This document shows, in pieces, positions 9,371 to 20,041 of a DNA stretch of 47,677 nucleotides. Source of the DNA: a bacterium (GTDB taxonomy: Bacteria; Patescibacteria; JAEDAM01; Absconditabacterales; Absconditicoccaceae). The stretch covers positions 1 to 47,677 of the forward strand of contig JAUMYK010000005.1 of NCBI GenBank assembly GCA_030528665.1, given 5' to 3'. Both the position numbers and the translations under genes were made by a program. The notes beneath the pieces were generated by a model. The model did not search any database. It had not been told where the DNA came from and saw only the letters and a list, made by a program, of their open reading frames with translations. Position 1 is the first letter of the stretch. Every line of letters starts with the position of its first letter.

Positions 9371-9925
9371 ACTTCTAAGAATTTTCTACAGATCAATCAT
9401 CAAAAATACTAAACTAACTCCCACCATACTACCTATCTTCGCCATTAGTTGGAAAAATCTGATTCGATATCTTCCCATTTGCCTATCATCCTGCCTATTC
9501 TCGACTCTAATCGGCAAACTTGATTCAGGCTCTCCTAGTAAGTAAAAGATTTCGTAAACTGACTCCTCCCTCGATGAGGGAGGTGCTGAGCGAAGCGAGG
9601 CGGAGGGAGTGAAATCTCGCCTCAATTCCAAAAGACGAATCGCCTCCTTCATGTGTCATGCTGTCTGTCCCGCACGGAGTTGCGGGGAACTTGATTCAGC
9701 ATCTTAGCAAGCAAAAAGGAGATTCCGGATCAAGTCCGGAATGACGAGGAGATCAAGTCCGGAATGACAAAAAAAGCAACACAAAACCCACCAAAAAAAA
9801 TCCACAAAAACAAAGCTCAAACCAAAAACAAAAGACAAAAATCTGATTTTTTTTGCTTTTTCTCTTGATTATCAGGATAATATCCGTACTTTTGAGCGTA
9901 TATTTTATCTTACCTCACAAAAAGG
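9371..9925. repeat. Gene-free stretch with dispersed repeats
   Basis: 9480-9540 carries GACTCTAATCGGCAAACTTG-like sequence and a short CATCCTGCC unit. 9560-9612 carries CCTCCCTCGATGAGGGAGG followed by the GCTGAGCGAAGCGAGGCGG unit. 9655-9767 carries GTCATGCTGTCTGTCCCGCA, AACTTGATTCAGCATCTTAG and two tandem ATCAAGTCCGGAATGAC units. The last 150 bp are A-rich and hold CAAAAATCTGATTTTTTTT at 9836, probably part of the relA leader. A minus-strand frame at 9386-9652 runs through the repeats and is not a gene. Confidence 0.75.
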
Positions 9926-12166
9926 ATGGACATTAAAGAGATCGACAGCTTTTTTGATTACCAACTCACTTTTGATGAGGAACCGACTGCACTTGTGGAA
10001 GAAATCGTCACTATAGCAAAAAACTACCTCCCTGCAGAGCAAATCGAATGAATCTATCATGCCTACCACTTTACCAAAAACGCTCACGCTGGAGTCAAAA
10101 GGCTATCTGGTGAACCCTACATCATCCATCCGCTCAAGGCGACCCTCTTTTTGATGGAACTCAAACCTGATCTGGAATCAATCCAATCCTGTATTATGCA
10201 CGATGTCATCGAAGATACGCCTATTACCTACGAGGAAATCGCTGCAGAATTTGGGGAAGAAGTCGCAAATATCTGTGAAGGACTGGTAAAAGTTTCAAAA
10301 GTCAGATACCAAGGGGAAGATCGCCATCTCGAAACGATCAAAAAAACCTTCCTCGCTATGGCAAAAGACCTGAGAGTCATTTTTGTAAAATTGGCAGATC
10401 GTATCCACAATATCCAGACCCTCCAGTTCCATCCTGAGGAAAAAAAGAGAAAGAAAATCGCAGAGGAAACCCTCAAAATCTATGCCCCTATCGCCAAAAG
10501 GCTTGGACTCTATCATTTTCAACTCCTCTTGGAAAACGGCTCTTTTGCAGTACTCAATCCAGATGAATTTCATAAAATCACCAGCTATCTCAAAAAATAC
10601 TTTCGTGAAGGAGAGAAATATACTGAAAAAGGACTCAAAATGCTGACTTCCCTTATCAAAAAAGAAGGCGTCAAAAATTTTCAAGTCAAAGGCAGAATCA
10701 AAAGCCCTTATAGAGTCTATGAAAAACTCTCCAAAAAATACCACGAGACCGATATTTCTACCGTGATGGATTTGCTCGCATTTAGAGTGATCACCGAGGA
10801 TATCGGAGACTGCTATACCGTACTAGGGATCATCCACAAATACTATATCCCCCTCATCAAAAAGATCAAAGACTACATCGCTTTACCAAAATTTAACGGC
10901 TACAAAAGTATTCATACCACCGTACTTGGAATGTTTCGTTTTCCTGTAGAAATCCAGATCAGAACTCAGGAAATGGACAATGTCGCAGAATACTGAGTAG
11001 CAGCCCATTTTGCCTACTCAGACAACAATCAACCCACCCTCATTTCTGAACAGCAAGGGATGTGGATCAAAAAACTGCAAAAAATTGTCTCTGACTATAC
11101 CGACACCGAGCAAAAAGAGAAATTCAAATCCCAGCTCAATATCGAAGTTCTTGACAAGACTATCTTTATCTACACTCCGAGAGGAGACATTAAAGAACTG
11201 CCGATCTGATCTACCGTACTAGACTTTGCCTTTAGCGTGCATAGTTCAATTGGACTCAGATTTAAAAACGCAATTGTCAACGGACAAATCAAACCCATCA
11301 GTTACCAGCTCAAGACCTGAGATATTGTAAATATCAATACCTTCAAAAATAGAATCGTTGCCAATAAACACTGGATCGAATTTCTCCGTACCCCATCAGC
11401 CAAAAATCAACTCCTCAAGTATATTAAAAATCAAGAAAGAGAATACCGCCTAGAAGAAGCCATTGCTGGACTCAATAGCTATCTCAAAGAACTTGGACTC
11501 CCACTCTTTCGTGCAGAAAAAGACAAAATCCAGAAACTCGATGATGCACTCAATCTCGAAAAAAGAATCCTCTCCATCCTCGATAAACAGGATACCTATG
11601 GTAATATCGTGAGAGATGCCTATCCTGATCTTATCAAAAAAGATATAGAAAAAACCATCATCAAAGACAGCGATCAACAAAAACAAGAACTAAAACACCA
11701 AGTCCTCGGTGCAGAACAAAGCTCTCCACTCATGGTCGTAGTTGACAATGACAAACATCTCAGCTGCTTTTTCTGCCCTGAATGCAAACCGACTCCTAAT
11801 CAAAAAATCATCGCTAAATCCTCCAAACTCGGCATCAAAATCCACAATACCGACTGTAAAGCACTCAAAACCATCTCCCTTGATGCCCTCTTGGAAGCCC
11901 ACTGGAAAGAGCAGCCAATCAACAGCTACCATTTTGCACTCAAGATCAAATATAATCCTCGTGAACTCACAATTATGGACTTTTTGCAGAGCTTTGGACA
12001 GTTCAATATCCCACTGCTGGAGATGGCTATCAAAAATACCGAAACTGGCACCGTAATTGTCAACTTCCTCCTCCAGCTCGACAACCCAGCCAAGGCTTCA
12101 TTCCTCCTCAAGGATCTCAAAAAATTTGCCAACTCACTCCAAATCATCAAAAAACTGATCTCCTAA
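9926..12166 (+). CDS. rel: RelA/SpoT-family (p)ppGpp synthetase/hydrolase
   Basis: 746 aa with four TGA codons; full length for a long Rel protein. The order is HD hydrolase (GEPYIIHPLKAT, HDVIEDT, VKLADRIHNIQTL, with all metal residues visible), synthetase (RIKSPYRVYEKL, YIALPKFNGYKSIHT, EIQIRTQEM then AEYGVAAHF), TGS (IFIYTPRGDIKELP, LDFAFSVHSSIG), a zinc-finger-like region (FFCPECKPTP, HNTDCKAL) and a C-terminal ACT domain (about 670-746). The HD residues suggest it both makes and breaks (p)ppGpp. The Gly in AEYG is TGA-coded. ATG 9926 is directly preceded by AAAAAGG. A 24-base T-rich leader with the CAAAAATCTGA motif lies about 80 bp upstream. Confidence 0.93.
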
Positions 12167-12216
12167 GACAGCCCCTCACCATCATCAGACTTTTTACTCT
12201 TTTTGCCCTTGATACG

Positions 12217-12783
12217 ATGCAAGATTCACCATTTCTCGGACTTTCATCCGAATTGATTGCAACTTCCACCCCCTCTTCAAATACCGTACTTGAAAAGAGT
12301 GTAGAACTCCTTGATCACATTACCACAAGCTGAGACCAACTCTCTCCAGTCCTCCAGTTTGTCGGCGACTATATCCCAGTTCTGACAGGATATTCAGAGC
12401 TCCAGCTCCTTGGACTAGGTATGACCGCACTGCTCTGGATCGGAGCGATTTGCTGGACTTTGAGAGATGCTATCGCGAGGAGTGATAGTCTCGGGTACCA
12501 GTTCTTTTCAGCACTCTTAGTTACTTTGCTTTCTCCGCTGATAGGACTGCCGCTTTACCTTGCCTTTCGCCCACTCTGCTACAAACGGGAAAGAGGCTAT
12601 CGAAGAGAAGCATTGATGCAAAATGTGGTTTTCTGCCCACACTGTGAAAATTTGGTAGACAAAACACATAATGCTTGTGTATACTGCGGAGAAAGCCTAA
12701 AAACTGAATGTAAAGAATGTCATACGAGCTACTACCGTGGATATCTCTATTGCCCAGAATGTGGTGCGCCTAATATCGAATAA
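12217..12783 (+). CDS. Membrane protein with C-terminal double zinc ribbon
   Basis: 188 aa with one TGA. Two membrane helices lie in the middle (LLGLGMTALLWIGAICW and FFSALLVTLLSPLIGLPLYL). The C-terminal 45 residues are a double zinc ribbon with four CxxC knuckles: CPHC, CVYC, CKEC, CPEC. This domain pairing is frequent in candidate-phyla genomes; its function is not known, and the ribbon may bind RNA or proteins on the cytoplasmic side. The next gene starts 25 bp downstream. Confidence 0.75.
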
Positions 12784-12808
12784 TTTTATCTTTTCTCTCG
12801 ACTACAAG

Positions 12809-13981
12809 ATGCTCTTGATGATGGTCTTGATCATTATGTTTGTCAGTGCTTCGCTGCTAATGGCATTGGTGTCAGGTTTTTTACCTTTTGTAAAAAATTA
12901 TGGAAGCACTGTACAGTATACGACTGCCTACTACGGAGCCCTATCTGCAGTAGAAAGAGGAGTCCTCGCTGCCAACTACGCAGGTCCAGGATTTGATGGA
13001 AAATCAGGACGAAAAGCATGAGTCTGAGCTCAAAACCAACCAACCAAGGAAGGAACAGATAGTGACGCCAGACTCCCAAATTTTTATACCTACGGAGATG
13101 GCAATGATAGCCTCTACCGAGAAGTATCCTCCTCTACCACGAGCATTCCCAAAGAAGGAGAAGGAAATATCGACTATGCCTTTGCAGATCCAAATCGTGC
13201 ATACAATGCCCTCTTCTACAATCAAACCGAGATCATCCCACTCGGAACTATAGGGGAAATCACAGCTCAAAACTACTATAAAAAAGAGAACAAAAATAAA
13301 CCAACAAGCTTCCAAGGAGAGGGAGAAATACATATCCACTTTAGACTCAATCCCATCTTAGCAGAGAAATTCAAAAACAAGCATCAAATCCTCCAAAGCG
13401 ATACACGAAAACTCCTTACCACCAAGCCAGAAGACAACACCAAAATACTCAACAAACCTATGGTCAGCTGGATCATCAAGGGAGAATATGAAAAGGAACC
13501 CTACTCGCTAATTCCCAGAGGAGCCTACTCAGTTACCTACGGAACAGTAGGAAGAAATGATACCATTATCAGAGCCTCCACGATCAATGACTATAATTGA
13601 GATCCTACAACAGTACACTTTGGAAAGCAAGAGAATTTCCCAGTTTTTCCTAATCAAAACCCTCTAAATAATACCACGCTCCTCAATGCGATCTCAAGTA
13701 AAGAAAAAGAACTAAAAGACAAATACAACTATAATGCAATTTTCAAGAACTCTGAAAACACCACACTTACCTTCAGTCTCGCAAACATCCTCCGCAGTGC
13801 AGGAATAAACTTTTACCCTTTCCTTGACTACAAAATCACGAGCAGCAATGAGAGTAAAATCTCCGATAGATTTTTTACGATCAAGGGAGAAGGAAAAGTC
13901 AGTGACTACAATATCAAAATGCAGGTCAAAAAACCAACCCTTCCTCAGCCAGCACTCGGAAGTTTTACCATTATTTTTTAA
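12809..13981 (+). CDS. PilX/GspK-like membrane-anchored pilus-type protein
   Basis: 390 aa with three TGA codons. The N-terminus is one hydrophobic helix (MLLMMVLIIMFVSASLLMAL) followed by an amphipathic segment (YTTAYYGALSAVERGVLAAN), as in PilX or GspK proteins of type IV pilus and type II secretion assemblies. No G-FTLxE cleavage site is visible. The rest is an extracellular, Asn/Thr-rich beta domain without known motifs. A TGA at 13598-13600 gives the Gly in NDYNGD. It pairs with the exported protein that starts 6 bp later. The PilX link rests on the N-terminal layout only. Confidence 0.5.
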
Positions 13982-13987
13982 CATCAT

Positions 13988-15184
13988 ATGCGTTCACAGC
14001 TTAGACAGATCGTATTTTTGGCAGGATTTGGGTTTCTTTGCTGTATTTTCGTATTCTTTGTGCCATGGGGAAGCTGACAAAGCTCCTCTGAAATTCCGCT
14101 CAATAGCGAAGAAAATATCGAAAATCCTGATCTCAGTAGTGCTACACTCGATACTCCAGCCGATGCTCCTCTCCCCTCAGGCACACTCCATATTCATATA
14201 AACCACAAGCTATATGGATCAGGGATACAGACACTTATTGATAACTATAGCAGGCAATATCCTGTCCAAATCACGCTCAACACACTAGAGGAAAATAAGG
14301 ACAACCCAACAAGCACCCCAGATCTCATCTTATCACGCTATGAGAGTAAACATCTAGATACTATGGAAAAGATCAATTTCTCTCAAAACATCACCAATTT
14401 TTTGATTACAGGATTTCAAAGTTTTGAGCAAGGAGATCGCTTTATTCCCTACCTCCGAGATCCACTGCTTTTGATCAGTGGGCAAGCCCAAGAGTCAAGC
14501 TATAGTCTCACAGACTACTACAACTTGTGGCTCAGTAGCCCTCAAAAAACTCCACTCTTCCTCCTAGCACCTCAGCTCAAACCCCAACTTCAAAATCAGG
14601 ATTTTGTCTTCTTTCTGATGATAAAAATGTTTGCTCAACACCATAATAACTGAGCAATCTTACAGTGGCGTGATATGATTATGAGCAGCTCCCCTACTAT
14701 CCAAAATAAACTTTGGGAGCGTAACGCGCTACTCGCTGACTGTCAAGAAAAAACCCTGCTCTGTTTGATCCAAAACAAAATGCTCGCATACGGATTTGAC
14801 TACTATTCCAACATTGCAAATACGCCTGAGATGACTTTACTGCCACTACCCAACGCAGAAAGCAATCAAACTGCAGAACTGTACTGACGAAGCATTCCAC
14901 AAACCAGTAACAATAAAACAGCTGCACAAAGCTTTATCCTAACCGCATTACAAGCCGACCAAGAACTCCTACTAAGCATAAGCCAAGAATCAAAAACACT
15001 ATCAGTATTCGTAGATATTTTTCCCCTACTATGCAAGGAAGCACTCTGCGAAATCGGAGACCATATTGATATCATCGACACAGAAAACAATGAAGCAAAG
15101 GGCTTTTTTGAGACCACACTCTACAAAAAATTTATGGAGAAAAAACTCAAACCTGACTTGTATTTAGAAAATGCTTTCATATAA
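13988..15184 (+). CDS. Exported protein, possibly solute-binding-like
   Basis: 398 aa with three TGA codons. A signal anchor (residues 8-26, VFLAGFGFLCCIFVFFVPW) is followed by a Ser/Glu/Pro-rich linker and a mixed alpha/beta domain. Segments such as LHIHINHKLYGSGIQTL then TPDLILSRYES, and FLITGFQSFEQGDRFIPYLRDP then LLLISGQ, recall the two-lobed fold of extracellular solute-binding proteins, but no transporter genes are nearby. The start is 6 bp after the preceding gene, so the two are probably co-translated. The end overlaps the TATAAT box of the mscL promoter. Confidence 0.5.
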
Positions 15185-15185
15185 T
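15158..15185 (+). promoter_or_regulatory. Promoter for mscL
   Basis: TTGTAT at 15158-15163, 16-bp spacer, TATAAT at 15180-15185. It lies within the last codons of the upstream gene, and its -10 box spans that gene's TAA. The ATG of mscL is 33 bp downstream. Confidence 0.55.
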
Positions 15186-15217
15186 GCAGATGTTTTATAT
15201 TCTTTGCTATTAAAAAC

Positions 15218-15505
15218 ATGCTACAAGAATTTATGGATTTTCTCGCTACCTACAATGTAGTAGGATTGGCAGTAGGACTTTTGATCGGTGCTAAAGTGGG
15301 AGCATTTGTAAAAGGAATCGTTGAAGACCTCGTTACTCCACTTATTTTCAGCCCGATTTTGAAAAAATTGAGAGTCAATAAACTCGAAGAGCTTTCTTGG
15401 AGAGGAGTGCTTTATGGAAAAGTAATTGCAACTACCATTGACTTCCTAATTACTGCTACTGTGATCTTTATCGTAGTTAAAAACTTTGACATCCCTACAA
15501 AATAA
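15218..15505 (+). CDS. mscL: Short MscL-family mechanosensitive channel
   Basis: 95 aa without TGA. FMDFLATYNVVGLAVGLLIGAK matches the first helix of MscL (usual F-x-x-F-x-x-x-x-NVVDLAVGVIIG), followed by VKGIVEDLVTPLI. A second helix (TTIDFLITATVIFIVVKNF) completes the two-helix subunit. MscL opens under membrane tension to release solutes. It is shorter than the typical 130-150 aa because the periplasmic loop and the cytoplasmic C-terminal bundle are cut down, as seen in other reduced bacteria. The charged Asp of NVVD is Gly here. Confidence 0.8.
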   Translation: MLQEFMDFLATYNVVGLAVGLLIGAKVGAFVKGIVEDLVTPLIFSPILKKLRVNKLEELSWRGVLYGKVIATTIDFLITATVIFIVVKNFDIPTK

Positions 15506-15594
15506 ACTACGAACTAAAAGTAAATAAAGCTAAAGAAAAGGCTGAACAACAAAACAAAAAATCTGACTTTTATCTTTTTTTGTAAAACAATACT

Positions 15595-15981
15595 ATGGAT
15601 TTTGGGAAAATGGGAGAAATCAAAAAAATGTATGATAAATATAGAGAACTCCAAAAAGCATTAAAAAACCTTGTCATCAGAGCAAAGGAATGAGAATACC
15701 TAGACACTAATGGAGAAAAAGCTGCTGCCATCCTTGTAGATATGACAGGAGAGATGAAGCTCAAAGACTTTAAAATCAATGATACCAGTCTCCTTGAGCA
15801 ATCAAAAAAAGCCGAACTTGAAGATCTTGTACTGAGAGCTTTCCAAAAAGCACAAAACAAAGCACAAGAAGTAGCTGCTGAAAAAACCAAAGATATCCTA
15901 GGATTTGACCCTAGCAATCTCGCAGGTATGCTCGGTGGTGGAAACGGTGGCGGAATGCCTGAAATCCCTGGACTCTCTTAG
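15595..15981 (+). CDS. ybaB: YbaB/EbfC-family nucleoid-associated protein
   Basis: 128 aa with one TGA. MGEIKKMYDKYRELQKALKN is the N-terminal helix of the family; VDMTGEMKLKDFKIND is the central strand pair; KAELEDLVLRAFQKAQNKAQ is the C-terminal helix. YbaB binds DNA as a dimer and often sits with dnaX and recR, but not here. The tail is Gly/Met-rich (MLGGGNGGGMPEIPGL), as in many members. An AAATCTGAC motif followed by a T-run lies 28 bp upstream of the ATG. Confidence 0.88.
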
Positions 15982-16105
15982 TCCGCTTCTCATCAATGCA
16001 AAAGATTAACAAGACAGAGTAGTACAGAGCTTACTGAGTATCTTTCCACTTTGAATTGTTAATTTTTGCTTTTTAAACCTGCATTTTAGTGTCTCATAAC
16101 TTCCT

Positions 16106-17104
16106 ATGTACAAAAGATTTGCCGTATCTGATCTCTCCAAAATCCAAAATAACTTTATCCCTCATCTCTATAATATTATCAAAAAAGAGAGATGCCAAGG
16201 AGTAAATGATTTTTTCAAAATATGTTTTCGCGAGGGCAATAGCGTCTACTACTACTCCAGATCTGATGTATCTTTTCATATGGAAAAAAGAGGGAATGAG
16301 CTGATTTTGGCAGATGAAATTGATAAAATTGAGGTTGTTTTACCTTTTGATAAAAAATCAGAATTACAATCCCTTTTGATCAAATATATTTCCAAAAAAG
16401 AAAGACAAATCTGACAAAAGACCATCGAACAACTCCTTATGGATGCCTTCAAAACAGGAGAATACTCTCGCATTCTTGGCAAACCCTATCTGGTCTACGA
16501 TATTGAAACTACCGTAGTAGATGATCTCAAATCTGCAAAATTTCTCCTCGCCTATGCGATGACACCAAATGAGCAAGACCACACCATGAAGTACGAACCA
16601 ATTATGATCGAGGACCTCAAGGAATTCGTCGACAAAATGCTTGCTTTTGATGGCTATATCGTGGGATTCAATCAGATTTGGTTTGATAATCCTGTCTCGG
16701 TATGGAATGCGGGTTATGGAGAAAAAGAAATTGCAATCTTAAATGAAAAAAGTATCGATCTCTACGTCTTTTTTCAAAATCTCACCAAAAAAAGAATTGG
16801 ACTCAATAAGCTCTCTGAGACACTCATTGGAGTACAAAAAACCTTAGAATCCTGAGCTCAAGGAGAAGTCCTCCGAAATAAATGGATAGAAACATGAGAA
16901 AAAAAATATCTAGAAGAGTTTAAAAAATACTGTAAAAACGATGTGAGAATGACAGCTCTAGTAATGTTTTACTTCCTCCACTTCAAGAAACTTTTCATTG
17001 ATGGGGAAGAATTCAGCTATAGTTTGGAAGAATTTGTACAAAAATCCAATAATACACTAGGAGAAAATCACGAAAACACCCTCCAAAATCAGTCTATTTT
17101 TTAA
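16106..17104 (+). CDS. DEDDy-type 3'-5' exonuclease (PolB-like RNase H fold)
   Basis: 332 aa with three TGA codons. The C-terminal part from about residue 125 has the three exonuclease motifs: VYDIETT (Exo I), GFNQIWFDNPV (Exo II) and YCKNDVRMT (Exo III, YxxxD). This matches the predicted PolB-like 3'-5' exonuclease/YprB group of RNase H-like nucleases. Residues 1-120 have no recognised domain. No polymerase is attached. It could act in DNA repair or RNA trimming. It is followed 20 bp later by nrdR. Confidence 0.78.
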
Positions 17105-17124
17105 TTTTTTTGAGATGATACACT

Positions 17125-17559
17125 ATGAAGTGTCCAAAATGTAAGAATATGGATTCCAAAGTCGTTGACTCCAGAATGGTAGAAGAAGGTCAGGTAATCA
17201 GAAGAAGGAGAGAGTGTGAGTTTTGCACACATAGATTTACGACTTTTGAGAGAATTGGTGTAGTAGAACTGGTAGTCATCAAAAGAGATGGTACCAAAGA
17301 AATGTATGACAGAGCCAAACTCAAAAAAGCCGTGCTCCTCGCCTTTGCAAAAAGAAAGGTAGAACCTGATGTAATCGACCGCCTCATCAGTAATTTAGAA
17401 ATCAAACGACAATCTGAGGGATCAGAGGTATCAAGTATCAAAATCTGAGAAGATATTCTTAGTGGTCTCAAAGATATCGATCCTGTAGTCTATGTGAGAT
17501 TTGCCTCAGTCTATCAGTCTTTTGACGGATTTGAAGACTTCAAAACCCTCATTCAGTAA
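17125..17559 (+). CDS. nrdR: NrdR transcriptional repressor of ribonucleotide reductase
   Basis: 144 aa with one TGA. MKCPKCKNMDSKVVDSRM and CEFCTHRFTTFERI form the zinc ribbon (CPKC and CEFC). The ATP-cone follows: VIKRDGTKEMYDRAKLKKA. DPVVYVRFASVYQSF near the end is the family signature. The TGA encodes the Gly of the conserved IG(E) step (SSIKI-G-EDIL). NrdR senses ATP/dATP and represses nrd genes through NrdR boxes; no nrd gene or NrdR box was seen here. Confidence 0.92.
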
Positions 17560-17653
17560 AGATCAACCACATCCTCCACTCCTAGCAAAGCAGCAGGATA
17601 TTCGTCTAAAGCAATTTTAGATATTCAATGAACTCACAAATATCATATACTCC

Positions 17654-17840
17654 CTCCCAGCACAAGCAAGTTCCGTAGGCCTGCTTGAAGGTAAGGAAAA
17701 ACGTCAGTGAACGACCTCGGAGCCCACGAAGTGGGAGGGAGTGAGCTTCCGTAAGGTATTCTTGAATAAAAAGGTTTACTCACTTGCCTTGCTGGGAGTA
17801 GAGTTTTTTGTTACTTTTTGGGGCAATGCCAAAAAGTAAA
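17654..17840. repeat. 187-bp palindromic element, copy 2
   Basis: Same block order as copy 1 at 939-1124: outer arms CTCCCAGCACAAGCAAGT (17654-17671) and ACTTGCCTTGCTGGGAG, the body block CGAACGACCTCGGAGCC then ACGAAGTGGGAGGGAGTGAG, and the terminal hairpin ACTTTTTGGGGCAATGCCAAAAAGT. Both hairpins are kept although the sequences differ, which hints at selection on structure. The flanks at 17560-17653 and 17841-17915 hold no gene. Confidence 0.7.
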
Positions 17841-17915
17841 TAAATAGCAAAGAGTTCACACTTCCTAGACATCATAAAAGAAAAACCTGACTCCAAAGAG
17901 CAGTCCTCCTCCCTA

Positions 17916-19358
17916 CTAAGCAGACAATACTTCTTGCAAAAGCTCTTGAATAACTTTTGGATTAGCTTTTCACTGGGTTTGTTTCATCACCTGACCAACA
18001 AAAAATCAAAGTACCCCCATTTTTCCAGCACGATACTGTGCTAGAATCTGAGGATTGTCCTGTATCACCTGAGCTACAATCGCCTGTAACTCCTGAGTAT
18101 CCAATGCTGGAGCATCAAATCCCTTTGCTTTTAGAATTTCAATAGGATCACCACCATTTTGGAGGAGTTCATCCATAATGAGCTTGAGCTGATTATCGAT
18201 CAGATTTCATTTTTTTACCAGCTCAAAAAAGCTGATCAAAGCCTGCTTCTCCATCTTAAGCCCATCAATACTTACAAAATGTGCGGTCATATATGCACTG
18301 ATCGGACCTGCAATCCATTTTGCTACCATCTTTGGCTCAAAGCCAAGCTCCAACATTTCATAAAAAAAATCCAAAACCTGAGAATCATTGATCAAGACAT
18401 TGATAAACTCTTTATGAAACCCAAATTCCTCTTTCATCTGCCTAATCTTGCGAGAAGGAATGAGTACATCCACCTCCTCAAGCTCAGCGATCCATTCCTC
18501 CTTGAGCTCCAAATCTGGCAAATCTGGCTCTGGGAAATACCTATAATCAAGTGCATCTTCCTTACTCCTCATAGCAAAGGACTGACCTTTGAGATCATCC
18601 CATCTCCTCGTCTCTTGATGAAGCGATTCTCCTCTCTCCCAAAAACCAAGCTGCCTTGCTACCTCAGCATCAATCGCCCTTTTGATCGCAGAAAAAGAAT
18701 TGATATTTTTGAGCTCAACTCTTGTCCCAAAGGGAGCTTCCGCATTTGGTCTAATGGATACATTCACATCCACTCTCATCTGCCCTTTTTCCATATCGGC
18801 ATCAGAGATCTGATTCCACTTGGCAATACGCTGAATCTCCTTGGCAAATTCCACCGCCTCCTCAGCACTACTAAAATCTGGAGCAGTCACGATCTCAATC
18901 AAAGGCGTCCCTGCACGATTAAAATCCAAAAGCATTTTTCCTCAGAGATGAAGGGATTTTGCAGTATCACATTCCAAATGTGCCTCAGTAATTCAGACTT
19001 TTTTCTCTTTTTCAAATCCTTCAAGAAAAAAAGAAAGCTGACCTTCGACATTGATCGGCCTGTAATACTGCGTAATCTGGTACCCCATCGGCAAATCTGG
19101 ATAAAAATAGGACTTCCTATCAAAACAAGAGCGCTGATTAAAACGACATCCCAAAGCCTTTCCTAGCAACATCGCCTTTTTGACCGCTTCCTGAGAGAGC
19201 TGAGGCAAAGCACCAGGCTGTCAGGTACACACTGGGCAAATGTTGGTATTTGCTTCATTATCCTCCAAACTCTGATCATTTTTGCAGCGACAAAAAATTT
19301 TGGTCTGTGTTGCTAATTTGAGGTGAATTTCAAGTCCTATAGTGATCAAATAGTGCAT
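17916..19358 (-). CDS. gatB: Aspartyl/glutamyl-tRNA amidotransferase subunit B
   Basis: 480 aa with several TGA codons; full length for GatB. MHYLITIGLEIHLKLAT is the N-terminal signature; CPVCTGQPGALP, LDFNRAGTPLIEIVTAPD, MRVDVNVSIRP and VELKNINSFSA follow in order. The GatB/YqeY tail (FVGQVMKQTQGKANPKVIQ) closes it. GatB, with GatA and GatC, converts Glu-tRNA(Gln) or Asp-tRNA(Asn) by transamidation; gatA and gatC are not in this window. The zinc-binding Cys pair (FCRCKND, CPVC) is kept. The ATG at 19358 starts exactly at the family N-terminus. A long plus-strand frame over it at 18159-19166 is a shadow. Confidence 0.95.
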
Positions 19359-19429
19359 GCCATCAAAAAAAAGATAAATCTGAATTATTTGTGCTTTTTC
19401 TACCAAAATGTAAAGGAAACAAATCTGCT

Positions 19430-19912
19430 TTAATTTACCATATCTTCTCTTTGAAGAGATTCATAGCTTAAAAAAGCATCAAGTATAGGCTCCCAGAGCG
19501 GTTTATTTCCTATTTTTTTCCATAGTTCTGACAAAGAAACAAATGCAACTTCAGTAACTGACTCATGAATATCTTGATACTCTATGCTTTGTGCTCCCAG
19601 TCTCCCAAACACAATAAGGTCAAAACCTACATCTTGGTTACCACTCTTTTTAAGAAGATAAGCAGGTTGAAGAGCTTTTAACTGATATCATGTTTCTTCA
19701 TTATATTCACGATAAGCAGTCTCATCATAACGCTCCCCTTCCTCGCTATGTCCTCCTGGAAAACCTCGAATCTGTCTTTTTGCATTATAAACAATTCCAA
19801 TCTTTCAAGCTTGATCAGCTGCTATAGTATACACACGAGTAAAAGGAAATTGTTCAAGCATATCTTCTGAGCTAATTTTTGATACCGTTATACCATTATA
19901 GCTATACTCCAT
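19430..19912 (-). CDS. Nudix hydrolase
   Basis: 160 aa with two TGA codons. The Nudix box is complete: GGHSEEGERYDETAYREYNE then ETGY, matching Gx5Ex7REUxEExGU, with the last Gly TGA-coded. The family hydrolyses nucleoside diphosphates linked to another group; the substrate cannot be told from sequence. The region after the box (VGFDLIVFGRLG) fits the core beta sheet. A hairpin lies 18 bp upstream of the ATG. Confidence 0.88.
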
Positions 19913-19929
19913 TGCAGCATAAAACAAAT

Positions 19930-19953
19930 AAACCAAAGGCAAACCTTTAGTTT
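19930..19953 (-). promoter_or_regulatory. Hairpin in the 5' leader of the Nudix gene
   Basis: On the minus strand AAACTAAAGG (19953-19944), loop TTTG, CCTTTGGTTT (19939-19930): a ten-pair stem with one G-U. It is followed by ATTTGTTTTA and then the ATG at 19912. It could be an upstream terminator/attenuator or a leader structure. Confidence 0.4.
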
Positions 19954-20041
19954 AATAATAATTGTTTAAAGAACCTTTTCAAGACCTTTTTTATCAAAGA
20001 AAATTCCAAATCACATCTACAATAACACAGCATGAAAACAA

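Noticed and set aside
9386..9652. 88-codon frame on the minus strand
   Set aside because: It is made of the dispersed repeat units (the GAAGCGAG unit gives Ala/Ser/Arg) and has no start signal.
18159..19166. A 335-codon open frame on the plus strand
   Set aside because: It lies antisense to gatB, which has full family motifs; its translation has no recognisable domain and an odd Ile/Leu/His composition.
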